Of a DNA stretch of 64,000 nucleotides, positions 1 to 7,980 are shown in pieces. The notes beneath the pieces are model-generated. The model saw only the letters and a list, made by a program, of their open reading frames with translations, ran no database searches and was not told the origin of the DNA. The DNA is taken from NCBI GenBank assembly GCA_963835885.1, contig CAWIHF010000026.1, positions 430,912 to 494,911 on the forward strand, in the 5' to 3' direction. The translations under genes and the position numbers were made by a program. The stretch's first letter is position 1. The number at the start of each line of letters is the position of its first letter. This DNA is from Roseiarcus sp963835885 (GTDB lineage: Bacteria; Pseudomonadota; Alphaproteobacteria; Rhizobiales; Beijerinckiaceae).

Positions 1-39
1 GAGCCGGAAGGTTGGGGGAGGGCAGGAGCGCGAACTGGT

Positions 40-925
40 TCATCGCCGCATGACCTTGTTCCAGTCGATGTCGTATCCCGCCGCACCAAGCTCGCGGGCT
101 AGCGTCTGCTTCCATGCTCCGCCGGAGTTGAACGGCTCGTCGATCACCCCGCGCCAGTCGCTTGGTATTTCAATTTCGCCAACTTTGAGCGTGCAGACAC
201 GGGCACGCGTCAGCTTGCCGATGAAATACCCAAGCTCAAGCAGAACGTTCTGCCGGGCGCGAGGTTGTGGCAGCTCACCCTTCAGGTTCCCTTCGTCGTC
301 GGGCGTAAGTAGTATGACAGCAAAGCCGACATCGCTGTATCCCTCGATTTTCTCCATGACCGTGCGGCTTTGAGTGGCCTGTTCGTGCAATATGATCGCC
401 TCGAAAGCAAGGCGCTCAAGGAACCTCGCGACAGCTTCCCGTGGTCCTTCATCGCGGCCATGCACGACAAACACCTTGCGTTCGAACGATGGTGCCCGAG
501 GTGGCTTCACGAATAGATGTCGGTTTCTCATCAGCCTCTGCGTCAGCGATATCGTCCTTCAGTGCATTGATTGCCTCTCGAAGGATCGCTTTAGCTTTAG
601 CTAATTTTTGATTGATTTGCTCTACAACATGTCGGACAAGCGGGTAGTTGTTTGATACGCCCGGAAACCAAGGGACCACATCAGCTGCACCAATAAATCG
701 GTTGTATTCAGCAGTATTTTCCCCAAAACACTTTGCCAACGTTCCTTCTATGGATTTCGATAACCCGACTAGTTCTGGAGGCGTATCAATGGACTGAACA
801 GTTCCTATATTGAATTTGTCCAGATCGACAACGCGCTGCTCTAAGCGCTCGATCCCTCGCCGCATTTCGACGACTGATGGCCTCAGCTTTGGAGCGATCG
901 GGGGTGTCTCTGTATTGCGCGCCAT
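40..925 (-). CDS. TIR-like (Cap12/Pycsar-effector type) protein with helical N-terminal domain; one frameshift
   Basis: Two overlapping frames make one protein. The N-terminal part starts at ATG 925 behind an AGGAA box and is helical and charged, with no enzymatic motif. The C-terminal part begins near base 500 and carries the signature of the predicted nucleotide-binding TIR-like family: VFVVHGRDEG, then SDVGFAVILLTPDDEG, then RARQNVLLELGYFIGKL. Proteins of this family act in anti-phage or abortive-infection systems, typically as NAD-degrading or nucleotide-sensing effectors. Removing one base of the AA pair at 485-486 restores a 294-residue reading frame joining both halves, which matches my memory of family length. 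Bases about 530-960 are clearly AT-richer than the neighbours, which suggests transfer. No partner cyclase gene is visible on the right; the left side is outside the window. Domain call is firm; defence role is inferred. Confidence 0.75.
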
Positions 926-1184
926 GAGTGTTTCCTGGAAGAATAAAAAGGAGATTATATCATGGAATCTGCATATCATGGACGGAACTCCGAACCGGCG
1001 GGCGGGGGTTGGTCTGACTGGTTCGCAGGCCACTTCCGGCACGCTACAGCGCCTCCGCCCGCGTACCGGCGTTCTCCACCCGAAGCGGGCTGATCGGGAA
1101 CGTCAACAACGGGTCGAAACCCGAAATTTGAACTGAGACACGACCGCTGATCGAGATGGGCGCGATGGTCGTCGGCTAAGCGCG

Positions 1185-1991
1185 CTATAGGCAAAATGTC
1201 GCCTTGACCGGAGCGTGATCGGACGGCCGCTCCCAGCCTCTGGCCTCGCGCAGGACCGCCATCGACCTCAGCGCCGGCGCGAGCGCCGAGCTCACCCAGA
1301 CATGGTCGAGCCGCCTTCCCTTGTTCGCGGCGGACCAGTCCGGCGAGCGGTAGCTCCACCACGTGTAGAGCTTCTGGTCGTCGGGGACGAACTTGCGCAA
1401 CGCGTCGACCCAAGGGCCGGCAGCCTGCGCGCGCTTGAGCTTCTCGACCTCGACCGGGGTGTGGCTGACCACTTTCAGGAGCGCCTTGTGGCTCCACACG
1501 TCGTGCTCGAGCGGGGCGATGTTGAGGTCGCCGACCAGGATCGCCCGGCCGACCGCCGCCTTGTCGGCCGCCGCCCAATCGGCCATCTCGTCGACGAAGG
1601 CGAGCTTGTGGGCGAACTTGGGGTTGATCTCTGGATCCGGTTCGTCCCCGCCGGCCGGGACGTAGAAATTGTGCAGTTCGACGTCCTTCGCCGCGCCGTC
1701 GAGCACGACCCGCAGGTGGCGGGCGTCGCCCTTCGAGCAGAAGTCGCGCACGGACGAGCGGGCGAAAGGGATCAGCGAGACGGTCGCCACGCCGTGATAG
1801 CCCTTCTGGCCGCTGATCGCGATATGCGGGTAACCGGCGGCGCGGAAAGCGTTAAACGGGAAGTTGGCGTCCGGGCACTTGGTCTCCTGCAGGCACAGGA
1901 CGTCCGGCTTGTGCTCGGCAAGGTAGCGCAGGACAAGATCGATCCTGAGCCGGACGGAATTGATGTTCCAGGTGGTTACCGAGAAATGCAA
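1185..1991 (-). CDS. xthA: exodeoxyribonuclease III (AP endonuclease family)
   Basis: 268 residues, normal for the family. It cuts DNA at abasic sites and degrades duplex DNA 3' to 5' in base excision repair. Visible family motifs are TTWNINSVR at the N-terminus, LCLQETK with the metal-binding Glu, YHGVATVS, LVGDLNIAP, and the C-terminal RRLDHVWVS and SDHAPVKATF with the catalytic Asp-His pair. The start at 1991 opens directly with the conserved first strand (MHFSVTTWNINS). In many Hyphomicrobiales xthA lies next to ftsK and lolA; here lolA is 9 kb away on the same strand and ftsK is not in the window, so the cluster seems rearranged. Confidence 0.95.
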   Translation of the reverse strand: MHFSVTTWNINSVRLRIDLVLRYLAEHKPDVLCLQETKCPDANFPFNAFRAAGYPHIAISGQKGYHGVATVSLIPFARSSVRDFCSKGDARHLRVVLDGAAKDVELHNFYVPAGGDEPDPEINPKFAHKLAFVDEMADWAAADKAAVGRAILVGDLNIAPLEHDVWSHKALLKVVSHTPVEVEKLKRAQAAGPWVDALRKFVPDDQKLYTWWSYRSPDWSAANKGRRLDHVWVSSALAPALRSMAVLREARGWERPSDHAPVKATFCL

Positions 1992-2205
1992 CGGCGGCCC
2001 CGAAGTTCTGAGGACGCCACAATCCCGGCTCGGCAGCCGATGGCAAGGGGCGGCAGGCGTTTTCCCACAGCGGCCGCCTCCTCGCTCGCCGGGCGGCGAG
2101 CAGGGATTTCACCAAAAGCGCGGACGACCAGCTTGATTCCACATTTTTTTCGACCTTGAGGGGTATCCGAGGATCGCATTGCATCGGCGGCAAAGGAGGT
2201 TGAGC

Positions 2206-2403
2206 ATGGAGCGGCAGGAGATTCTGCACGCGCGAAGCGTGGATGTCGTCATCGAGGGCGACGTTGCTGTCCTGTCGTTCCTGACCGCGATCGACGACCG
2301 GCCAAATGTCGCGATTTCGATGCGGGTCCAAGCGTTGGAGCGCCTGCAGTCGCGAATATCCCGCGCGCTCGCAGCTCAGACGAAGCCGACGCCGCCGAAT
2401 TAA
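2206..2403 (+). CDS. small hypothetical protein (65 aa)
   Basis: ATG at 2206 follows an almost perfect Shine-Dalgarno sequence (AAAGGAGGT, 2192-2200) at 5-base spacing, the main reason to believe this short gene. An in-frame upstream start at 2179 is less likely. The product is acidic to neutral, without a signal peptide or membrane segment: an N-terminal stretch of beta-type residues (VDVVIEGDVAVLSFL) followed by a helix (RVQALERLQSRISRAL). I do not recognise the family. It is transcribed away from xthA and towards the YjbR/MmcQ gene 78 bases downstream. Confidence 0.65.
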   Translation: MERQEILHARSVDVVIEGDVAVLSFLTAIDDRPNVAISMRVQALERLQSRISRALAAQTKPTPPN

Positions 2404-2481
2404 CTCGACGGCCTGCGAGCGACGGCCCTTCCTGGAACAGATTTCGCTCATAGCGTCGAATCGTTCAAGACGAGAGGGCCC

Positions 2482-2844
2482 ATGGTCGACGCCGCCGATT
2501 TCCGCCGCATCGCGCTTTCGTTCGACGGAACGGGCGAATATCCTCATTTCGACCGCCGCGCGTTCAAGGCGCGAGTGACGTTCGCCACCCTCGCGCCCGA
2601 CGAGTTGACCGCCAATATCAAGTTCGCTCCCGACGAACAGGCGCTCAAATGCGCGGTCGCTCCCAATGCCTTTGCCCCGCTCGACAACGCCTGGGGCCGG
2701 CAGGGCTGGACGCGCGCGACGCTGGCGGCGCTGAGCGAAGCGGAACTCAGGGCCGCCCTGGAGATGGCTTTTCGGCGCGGCTCGGCGAAACCGCCCCGCC
2801 GCGGCGCGGCAGCCGCGCGGGGGACGCGAACGCGGAGCGGTTAG
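2482..2844 (+). CDS. MmcQ/YjbR family DNA-binding-like protein
   Basis: 120 residues. The order of conserved segments fits the MmcQ/YjbR fold: FRRIALSFDGTGEYPHF at the start, FKARVTFATLAPD, a short strand NIKFAPDEQ, then NAWGRQGWTRATLAALSEAELRAALEMAF. The family has a double-wing-like fold similar to some DNA-binding proteins, but its biochemical role is not established. The last 20 residues are low-complexity Arg/Ala/Gly and may be a poorly conserved tail. Start ATG 2482 is preceded by a purine-rich GAGAGGG. Confidence 0.8.
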   Translation: MVDAADFRRIALSFDGTGEYPHFDRRAFKARVTFATLAPDELTANIKFAPDEQALKCAVAPNAFAPLDNAWGRQGWTRATLAALSEAELRAALEMAFRRGSAKPPRRGAAAARGTRTRSG

Positions 2845-2872
2845 CGCAGGGTCGGCTGCTTCTCTCTCCGCG

Positions 2873-3505
2873 TCAGGACCAGTCGAGCCGGGTCGGAAGC
2901 TGCGCAGCGCTCCAGGGCGCCTGGCTGCGCAGGTGGGCGGTGAGCCACTCGAGATCCCGGTCCCGCACGCCGATCGTGAGCAGGTGATCGTAGGTGTCGG
3001 TCACATAGGATGCGTTATCGCCCGACTTGCCCGTTCCGGCGCGAATGCGTTCGAGCATCGCCTCGCGCGTGAGGCGCCCCGCATATTGCGGATGCAGCCT
3101 GTCGGCGACATAGGTCAATGCGCTCACCCGCTCGCCGCTTTCCAGACTGATCGGGACAACGCGCTCGAGATAGACCGCTGTCGGCTGCTCCCGCTCGCGC
3201 AAGTAGCGGATCGTCGGCTCGCGTGCGTGCGCCTCGATCCGGAAGGCGACGCCGGGGCAGGCGCCGCCCCGGTCGAGGCCGAGGACGAGCCCGGGCTTAT
3301 CGGGCGTTCCCCGATAGACGTGCGAATAGATGCACAGACTTCTGCGCCATCCCCTCAACATCGCTTTGCAGCGTAGCGAAAAGGTGAATCCGGGCCGCCA
3401 CATCAGCGAGCCGTAGCCGAACACCCAGAGTTCTCCATGCGACGGCTCGTCCCGGCCGGTCGCCGTCGCGAAGTCGGCTTGTCCGTGCTGCTCGCGCAAC
3501 GGCAT
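2873..3505 (-). CDS. gamma-glutamylcyclotransferase, ChaC type
   Basis: Start chosen at ATG 3505 (MPLREQHGQ) because a purine-rich GAGAGGGGGAG lies just upstream and the frame before it is unconserved. The product of about 210 residues has the diagnostic nucleotide/gamma-glutamyl loop WVFGYGSLMWRPGF near residue 30, then the ChaC pattern RRSLCIYSHVYRGTPDKPGLVLGLDRGG, GVAFRI and YLREREQP with the catalytic Glu. ChaC enzymes cleave glutathione to 5-oxoproline and Cys-Gly in the cytosol. It converges with the YjbR gene, with 28 bases between the stops. Confidence 0.9.
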   Translation of the reverse strand: MPLREQHGQADFATATGRDEPSHGELWVFGYGSLMWRPGFTFSLRCKAMLRGWRRSLCIYSHVYRGTPDKPGLVLGLDRGGACPGVAFRIEAHAREPTIRYLREREQPTAVYLERVVPISLESGERVSALTYVADRLHPQYAGRLTREAMLERIRAGTGKSGDNASYVTDTYDHLLTIGVRDRDLEWLTAHLRSQAPWSAAQLPTRLDWS

Positions 3506-3824
3506 CGGCTCCCCCTCTCGTCGTCCGGTGGAGTTGCTGCATCGTTCCGCACGGATGTGCAACCTCGACAGCGCCGCCAAGCGCCAGTCGGCGATCGGCA
3601 TCTGCCGGACGAAGCGCTGAGGATCGTAGCGAAAGGCGAGGCGAGAGGCAGAACGGCCATTCGGCCAGCAACCGCCGACCACACAACCTCTAGGGTTGTG
3701 GCTCGCAGGAATCCGTGCTTACCTGCAAATAAGGTGATTCAGGACGTGGGCGACGTGCGCTACCGGCCGCGGTGGCCGGGCGAGGGCGCTGCAATACAAC
3801 CGCAGTTGCACAAGGGGCCGCCCC
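3506..3824. other. intergenic stretch without recognised gene
   Basis: About 319 bases between the divergent ChaC gene and the next plus-strand gene. The reading frames here look like shadows with Arg-rich composition. I see no tRNA, repeat or clear terminator. A slightly AT-rich segment around 3715-3745 could hold a promoter for the plus-strand gene, but no box is convincing. Confidence 0.4.
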
Positions 3825-4367
3825 ATGCGCAGGGGGTTCAACTTTCCGCCTTTGCGGCTCTGGCGTTCGCGCCGGCGCGCAAGGATCGAAAACATCTCCG
3901 CTGAGGCGGAGGCGCTCGTTCGCGATCTGGGCCAAGCCGCTTATGCCGAGGCGCGCAAAAGGCAAGATGAGGCGAGTTCCGACGCGATTGCGAAGGATTG
4001 GGAACGCGTCGCTTTAGCGGTCGCCCGCAAGCTTGGCTCGCCCGCTGGTCCGGGCGCCGGAGAGGGTGCGGCGGCGCGGCCCGCATCGGCGCCCGATCGC
4101 GACCGAACTTCGCCGCCGGCTCGTCGAGTCTCCGAGCCGAAGCACGTTCTCGATGCGAGACCGCAGTCTTTCAGGATCCAATATGTGGGACCCCCGACGG
4201 ACCGCGGATCGTCAATTCTGAAAGAAGTCGAGATCCAGGTTTTGGACGTGTCATCCGCAATCGTCGAGGCCGCAAATCTCGCGTGGCCGCCTCGCACGAT
4301 CGCCTTGCGCATTCTCGACCGCGACGGTCGTGAGGTCTTCGAGCGGCACAAGGCCGACCTTCGATAG
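3825..4367 (+). CDS. hypothetical protein with conserved-looking C-terminal domain
   Basis: 180 residues. ATG 3825 follows AAGGGG at suitable spacing. Residues 1-25 are basic (MRRGFNFPPLRLWRSRRRARI), residues 25-70 form a probable helix (AEAEALVRDLGQAAYAEARKRQ), residues 70-110 are a Pro/Ala/Arg linker, and the last 65 residues look folded: RIQYVGPPTDRGSSILKEVE, then VSSAIVEAANLAWPPRTIALRILDRDGREVF. That tail resembles small Hyphomicrobiales proteins that modify strings such as DREGREV, but I cannot name the family. No membrane segment. The following PilZ gene lies 168 bases downstream on the same strand. Confidence 0.6.
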   Translation: MRRGFNFPPLRLWRSRRRARIENISAEAEALVRDLGQAAYAEARKRQDEASSDAIAKDWERVALAVARKLGSPAGPGAGEGAAARPASAPDRDRTSPPARRVSEPKHVLDARPQSFRIQYVGPPTDRGSSILKEVEIQVLDVSSAIVEAANLAWPPRTIALRILDRDGREVFERHKADLR

Positions 4368-4534
4368 GTCTTATGCGACCGCTAAATCCGAGGTTAAAGA
4401 TTAAGGTTAAGGCCGGGTTTCCGCCCGCAACGACATTAATGGTGTTGGAATTCGAACAATCGCGCACAAATGATCATTCGCGGGCCGAAAGTTGCGTGGA
4501 ACGAGGCGGCCCTTCGGACACGAGGAGCAGACTT

Positions 4535-4942
4535 GTGAGCGAACGTCGAGGCGAAGTCCGCCGTCGCACGTTGTTGGCCGGACGGCTTGCCGCCGATCAT
4601 CTCACGACGCGCGATTGCGTCGTCCGCAACATGAGCTCGCGGGGGGCGCGCCTCCTGTGCCGAACGACCGGTCTGGGCGACGTCGTCACCCTGGAAATCC
4701 GTTCGACCCGCAGGTTCAAGAAAGACGCGCGGATCGTCTGGCGCCGCCTCGAGGACTGCGGGGTGGAGTTCCGCCTCATGACCAGGAGAACGGGGCGGCC
4801 GGATCGGATCGTCGCCGCGGCGATTGCGCCCGCGGAGTCGCCGCTCCGGCTCCGGGAGCCCGAGACGCTCGTAAAGCTCAAACTCGGCGTTCTGGGCCCA
4901 GCGGGAACGACGGGATACGGACTAACCTCGCGACGCGGGTAA
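4535..4942 (+). CDS. PilZ domain protein
   Basis: The start is GTG 4535, after GAGGAG at good spacing; the upstream in-frame ATG (4373) adds an unconserved leader. From there, 135 residues: SERRGEVRRRTLLAGRL matches the RRxxxR part of the cyclic-di-GMP site, CVVRNMSSRGARLLC matches the D/NxSxxG part with Asn for Asp, and KKDARIVWRRLEDCGVEFRL is the typical PilZ beta segment. The tail from residue 95 is divergent. PilZ proteins usually bind cyclic di-GMP and alter motility, exopolysaccharide or cell surface; binding here is inferred. Confidence 0.8.
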   Translation: MSERRGEVRRRTLLAGRLAADHLTTRDCVVRNMSSRGARLLCRTTGLGDVVTLEIRSTRRFKKDARIVWRRLEDCGVEFRLMTRRTGRPDRIVAAAIAPAESPLRLREPETLVKLKLGVLGPAGTTGYGLTSRRG

Positions 4943-4943
4943 T

Positions 4944-4979
4944 CTCCCATGGCTCTTTCGATGGGAGCTGCGGTTTTTC
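4944..4979 (+). terminator. rho-independent-type terminator after the PilZ gene
   Basis: CTCCCAT (4944-4950) pairs perfectly with ATGGGAG (4961-4967) over a 10-base loop, followed shortly by GGTTTTTCG. It sits between the convergent PilZ and ABC permease genes, so it may serve the plus strand mainly. Confidence 0.6.
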
Positions 4980-4982
4980 GCA

Positions 4983-6527
4983 TCAACCCGCGCGCAAAAC
5001 GGCTCCCGGCGTCCGCGCCGTAGAAAATCTCCAGTTGACCGCCAGCGCTCCGGCGACGGCCACGACCGGGACGATCGCCGCCCACGAGCCGATGACCGCG
5101 ATCGCCGCCGCGACCGCCCACAGGATGGAGACGAGGTGTTCCATCAGACCGACGAGCTTCGACTGGGCGTGGCGACGAAGCACGAGGCTTCGGCGCGACG
5201 GCGTTTGACGCCATAGGTTGACCAGGGCGGCCGACGCGACTGCCCCCAGGCCGAAAACGACCGCGCAGGCGCCGGCCCAGGGCGAGGCGAACGCCAGCGC
5301 GCCGAGCGGCAGGGCGAGCATGAGGGCGATCGGCTGGGCGATGGCGGCGATTTTGCCCAGTTCGACGGCGCCCCGCGAGAGCGGCGCCGTCGCGAGAAAA
5401 TCCGGCGCGTCTTCCGCCGAGAGGGCGATCCACGCCAACGCGCCGGCGAGTTGTGCGGCGATAACGACGAGCGCCGGGGTGAACGCGACGCCAATCGTGC
5501 CCGTCGGCCCTCCGTGGCGCCAAAGAATGACAGCGACCGGCATCGTATAGGCGGCCTGCAGGACGAGCTGCGAGATGAGCCAGGGATCGCGCCAGACGAC
5601 GCGCCGCTCCTTGGCGCGCAGCGCCGCCGCGGCGTTCCCGCCGAAATGCGCGGCTCGATTCGCGCCGGAGCCGCTGTTCGCCGGCGTCCCCGCCGCGGCG
5701 AGCGCAGCCTCGGCGAAGCGTTCTCCGAACAACGCGCAGGCGGCCGCGAACGCCACGACGCCCGCCAGCATCCAGCCGAGAATTGCGGAGGGATCGCCCT
5801 CCGCGGCGCGCACCGGCGTTCCGATGAGAGCTTGCAAAACGGACCCACTGTCGCCTCCTGCAAGGGCCCCGAGAATGCCGTCGCGGATGGATGCGGGCAT
5901 GATCGCGACGACTTGGCCGGCGAGAACGAAGCATGCGCCGACGGCGGTCGCCGCAATCTGGCTCGCAAGCCGCGCGCGGCGCGGGCCCGCCGCCAGGAAG
6001 AGACCCATCCCCAGCGTCACGCCAAGACCGGTCCCGAAGAGCCCGGCGGCGAATAGCGTCGGATAGAGCGCGAGCCAATGCGCTTGGCCGCGAAGCGCGG
6101 CGACGTCGGCGAGCGGGAGAAGCAGGATTCCGACCGTCGCCACGCAGTCGACGGCGATCGAAGAGACGCGGGCCGCCAGGAAGCTGCGCGGGCCGACCGG
6201 CGAGGAGAGAACGAGCTCGAGATCAGAGCGGTCGAACAGCATGCGGGTCAAAGCCGTCATCGACTGGGCCGTCATCCACGGCAGGATCAGGACTGCGCCC
6301 GCCCCGAGATAGGCGCCGAGCCTGTCCGCGCCGCCCGGGCCGTCTTCGACACCGATGAGCCAGCCGGCGACTGGCCAGGCCGCTACGTGCAGGCCCGCCA
6401 GCAGGAGAACAAACAGCGTCCAGACTGTCGAAGGCCGCGCCGAGCCGAACATCGAAGCAAAGCCGCGCCCGGAGAGGCGCAGATCGTGCAGGACGAAGCG
6501 AGAAAACGCGACCGAACCACCGATCAT
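4983..6527 (-). CDS. ABC-2 type transporter permease (large, about 12 membrane segments)
   Basis: 514 residues with alternating hydrophobic segments throughout, arranged as two halves joined by a soluble loop near residues 270-310 that contains ALRAKERRVVWRDPWLISQ. Segments such as TVWTLFVLLLAGLHVAAWPVA, YLGAGAVLILPWMTAQSM and ALVVIAAQLAGALAWIALSA are clear. It is the membrane partner of the ATPase encoded just upstream: the two genes overlap by four bases (6524-6527), so they are translated together. The substrate cannot be read from sequence. The next gene on this strand ends at 7378, about 95 bases before the ATPase start. Confidence 0.85.
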   Translation of the reverse strand: MIGGSVAFSRFVLHDLRLSGRGFASMFGSARPSTVWTLFVLLLAGLHVAAWPVAGWLIGVEDGPGGADRLGAYLGAGAVLILPWMTAQSMTALTRMLFDRSDLELVLSSPVGPRSFLAARVSSIAVDCVATVGILLLPLADVAALRGQAHWLALYPTLFAAGLFGTGLGVTLGMGLFLAAGPRRARLASQIAATAVGACFVLAGQVVAIMPASIRDGILGALAGGDSGSVLQALIGTPVRAAEGDPSAILGWMLAGVVAFAAACALFGERFAEAALAAAGTPANSGSGANRAAHFGGNAAAALRAKERRVVWRDPWLISQLVLQAAYTMPVAVILWRHGGPTGTIGVAFTPALVVIAAQLAGALAWIALSAEDAPDFLATAPLSRGAVELGKIAAIAQPIALMLALPLGALAFASPWAGACAVVFGLGAVASAALVNLWRQTPSRRSLVLRRHAQSKLVGLMEHLVSILWAVAAAIAVIGSWAAIVPVVAVAGALAVNWRFSTARTPGAVLRAG

Positions 6528-7282
6528 GCGGCGCGGCTCGAATGGGTGGTCAGATGCAGAAACATCGCTTCCAGCGACGCGCCATTCTCGCCAATTCTCA
6601 GCCGCAGCTCGTCGAGCGTTCCCTCGGCGACCAGCTTGCCCCGATCGATGATGCCGATGCGGCTCGCCAGCCGTTCCGCCACCTCGAGGATATGGGTCGT
6701 CATGATGATGGTCGCCCCAGCCCTCGCTCGAACTGTCAGTAGACCCTTGACCTGCCGAGCAGCCAAGGCGTCGAGGCCGGTCAGCGGCTCGTCGAGCATC
6801 AGCAGGCGAGGTTCATGGATGAGCGCGCCAGCGAGAGCGAGCTTCTGCCTCATGCCGCGAGAAAAGGCCTCGCAGCGCTCGCGCCGATGCGGCCAGAGGC
6901 CGAGGTCTTCGAGCAGGCGCTCAGCCGAGCGTTTGGCCGCTCCGGCTTCGACCGACCACAGACCGGCGACGAACTCGAGATATTCGAGCGGGTCGAGCTT
7001 GTCGTAGAGCATTGGCTCGTCGGGCAGCCAGGCGACGATGCGCTTGGCCTCGATGGGATTTTTGCGCGCGTCGATTCCGAAGACGCGGACTTCGCCGCTG
7101 TCGGCTTGGAGAAGCCCGGCGATCATACGCAGGGTTGTCGTCTTGCCGGCACCGTTGGGGCCGAGCAGAGCGTAGAATTCGCCCGGCGCCACCTCGAGAT
7201 CCAGCCCATCCACAGCCGGCCGGCCGAAGCTCTTGCGGAGCGAGCGCAGTTCAAGCGCAGGGGCGCCTTGTTCAACAGACAT
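6524..7282 (-). CDS. ABC transporter ATP-binding protein
   Basis: 252 residues. Walker A is GPNGAGKTT near residue 39, the Q-loop region follows as WLPDEPMLYDKLD, the ABC signature is FSRGMRQKLALA, Walker B is RLLMLDEPLTGLD, and the switch His is in MTTHILEVAERL. The GMRQK form of the signature is typical of ABC-2 export ATPases. Together with the overlapping permease gene it should form an exporter in the inner membrane. Confidence 0.95.
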   Translation of the reverse strand: MSVEQGAPALELRSLRKSFGRPAVDGLDLEVAPGEFYALLGPNGAGKTTTLRMIAGLLQADSGEVRVFGIDARKNPIEAKRIVAWLPDEPMLYDKLDPLEYLEFVAGLWSVEAGAAKRSAERLLEDLGLWPHRRERCEAFSRGMRQKLALAGALIHEPRLLMLDEPLTGLDALAARQVKGLLTVRARAGATIIMTTHILEVAERLASRIGIIDRGKLVAEGTLDELRLRIGENGASLEAMFLHLTTHSSRAA

Positions 7283-7377
7283 ACCGGGCCCTCGTCAGCA
7301 ATCGCGCGACCGGCAGAGCGTAAGTCGCCCAGCTTGCTCGGCCGTTAAGATGGAGACCGGACGTCTCCGGCCGGCGC

Positions 7378-7980
7378 CTACAGCGCCGACATCAAAGCGA
7401 TCAGGCGCGAAGCCGAGCGGACACCCAACTTCTCCATGATATTCGCCCGATAATGTTCGGCCGTGCGCACGCTGATCCCAAGGCGGCTCGCGATGACCTT
7501 GCTCGGCTGACCTTCGGTCAACAAATCCAAGACCTCCGCCTCCCGCGACGTTAGGGTGCTGAGCCGGACCTTGATGTCGGCCTTCTTCGTTTCGCGTTCG
7601 CGGACGGCGAGCGTGCGGCGCGACGCCTCCTTCACACTCTCCAGCAGCTCAGGCGGATGAAAAGGCTTCTCGATGAAGTCCAGCACGCCCTCCTTCAGGG
7701 CCGACACCGCCATTGGAATGTCGCCAACGCCGGTGATCATGACCGTGGCCGGGGTCGCTCCGGCTGCGACGAGATGACGGTGGAGGGCGAGCCCATCCAT
7801 CCCAGGCAGACGAACGTCCGTCAGAAGGCAGATTGATCGAATTTTGGTCTCGCTGGCGAGAAACAACTCGGCGCTCGGATAGGTTTGAACCTCATAACCT
7901 TCGGTGCGAAGAAGCAGTTCGATCGCGACCCGCATCCGTTCATCATCCTCGACGATGAAAACTGTCGGTTCCGCGGTCAC
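7378..7980 (-). CDS. FixJ/NarL-family two-component response regulator
   Basis: Start set at GTG 7980, where GTGA overlaps the kinase stop codon. About 200 residues. The receiver domain (residues 4-115) has the acidic pair in VFIVEDDERM, the phospho-acceptor Asp in CLLTDVRLPGMDG, Thr in VMITGVG and Lys in DFIEKPF. The C-terminal LuxR-type helix-turn-helix reads LTSREAEVLDLLTEGQPSKVIASRLGIS then VRTAEHYRANIMEKLGV. The layout is that of FixJ/TodT/StyR-type regulators. Target genes are unknown; the ABC exporter just downstream is a candidate by position only. Confidence 0.93.
   Translation of the reverse strand: MTAEPTVFIVEDDERMRVAIELLLRTEGYEVQTYPSAELFLASETKIRSICLLTDVRLPGMDGLALHRHLVAAGATPATVMITGVGDIPMAVSALKEGVLDFIEKPFHPPELLESVKEASRRTLAVRERETKKADIKVRLSTLTSREAEVLDLLTEGQPSKVIASRLGISVRTAEHYRANIMEKLGVRSASRLIALMSAL

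Noticed and set aside
1044..1160. Minus-strand peptide with text such as ISGFDPLLTFPISPLRVENAG
   Set aside because: No start codon and no recognised family; could be a gene remnant but the evidence is too thin.
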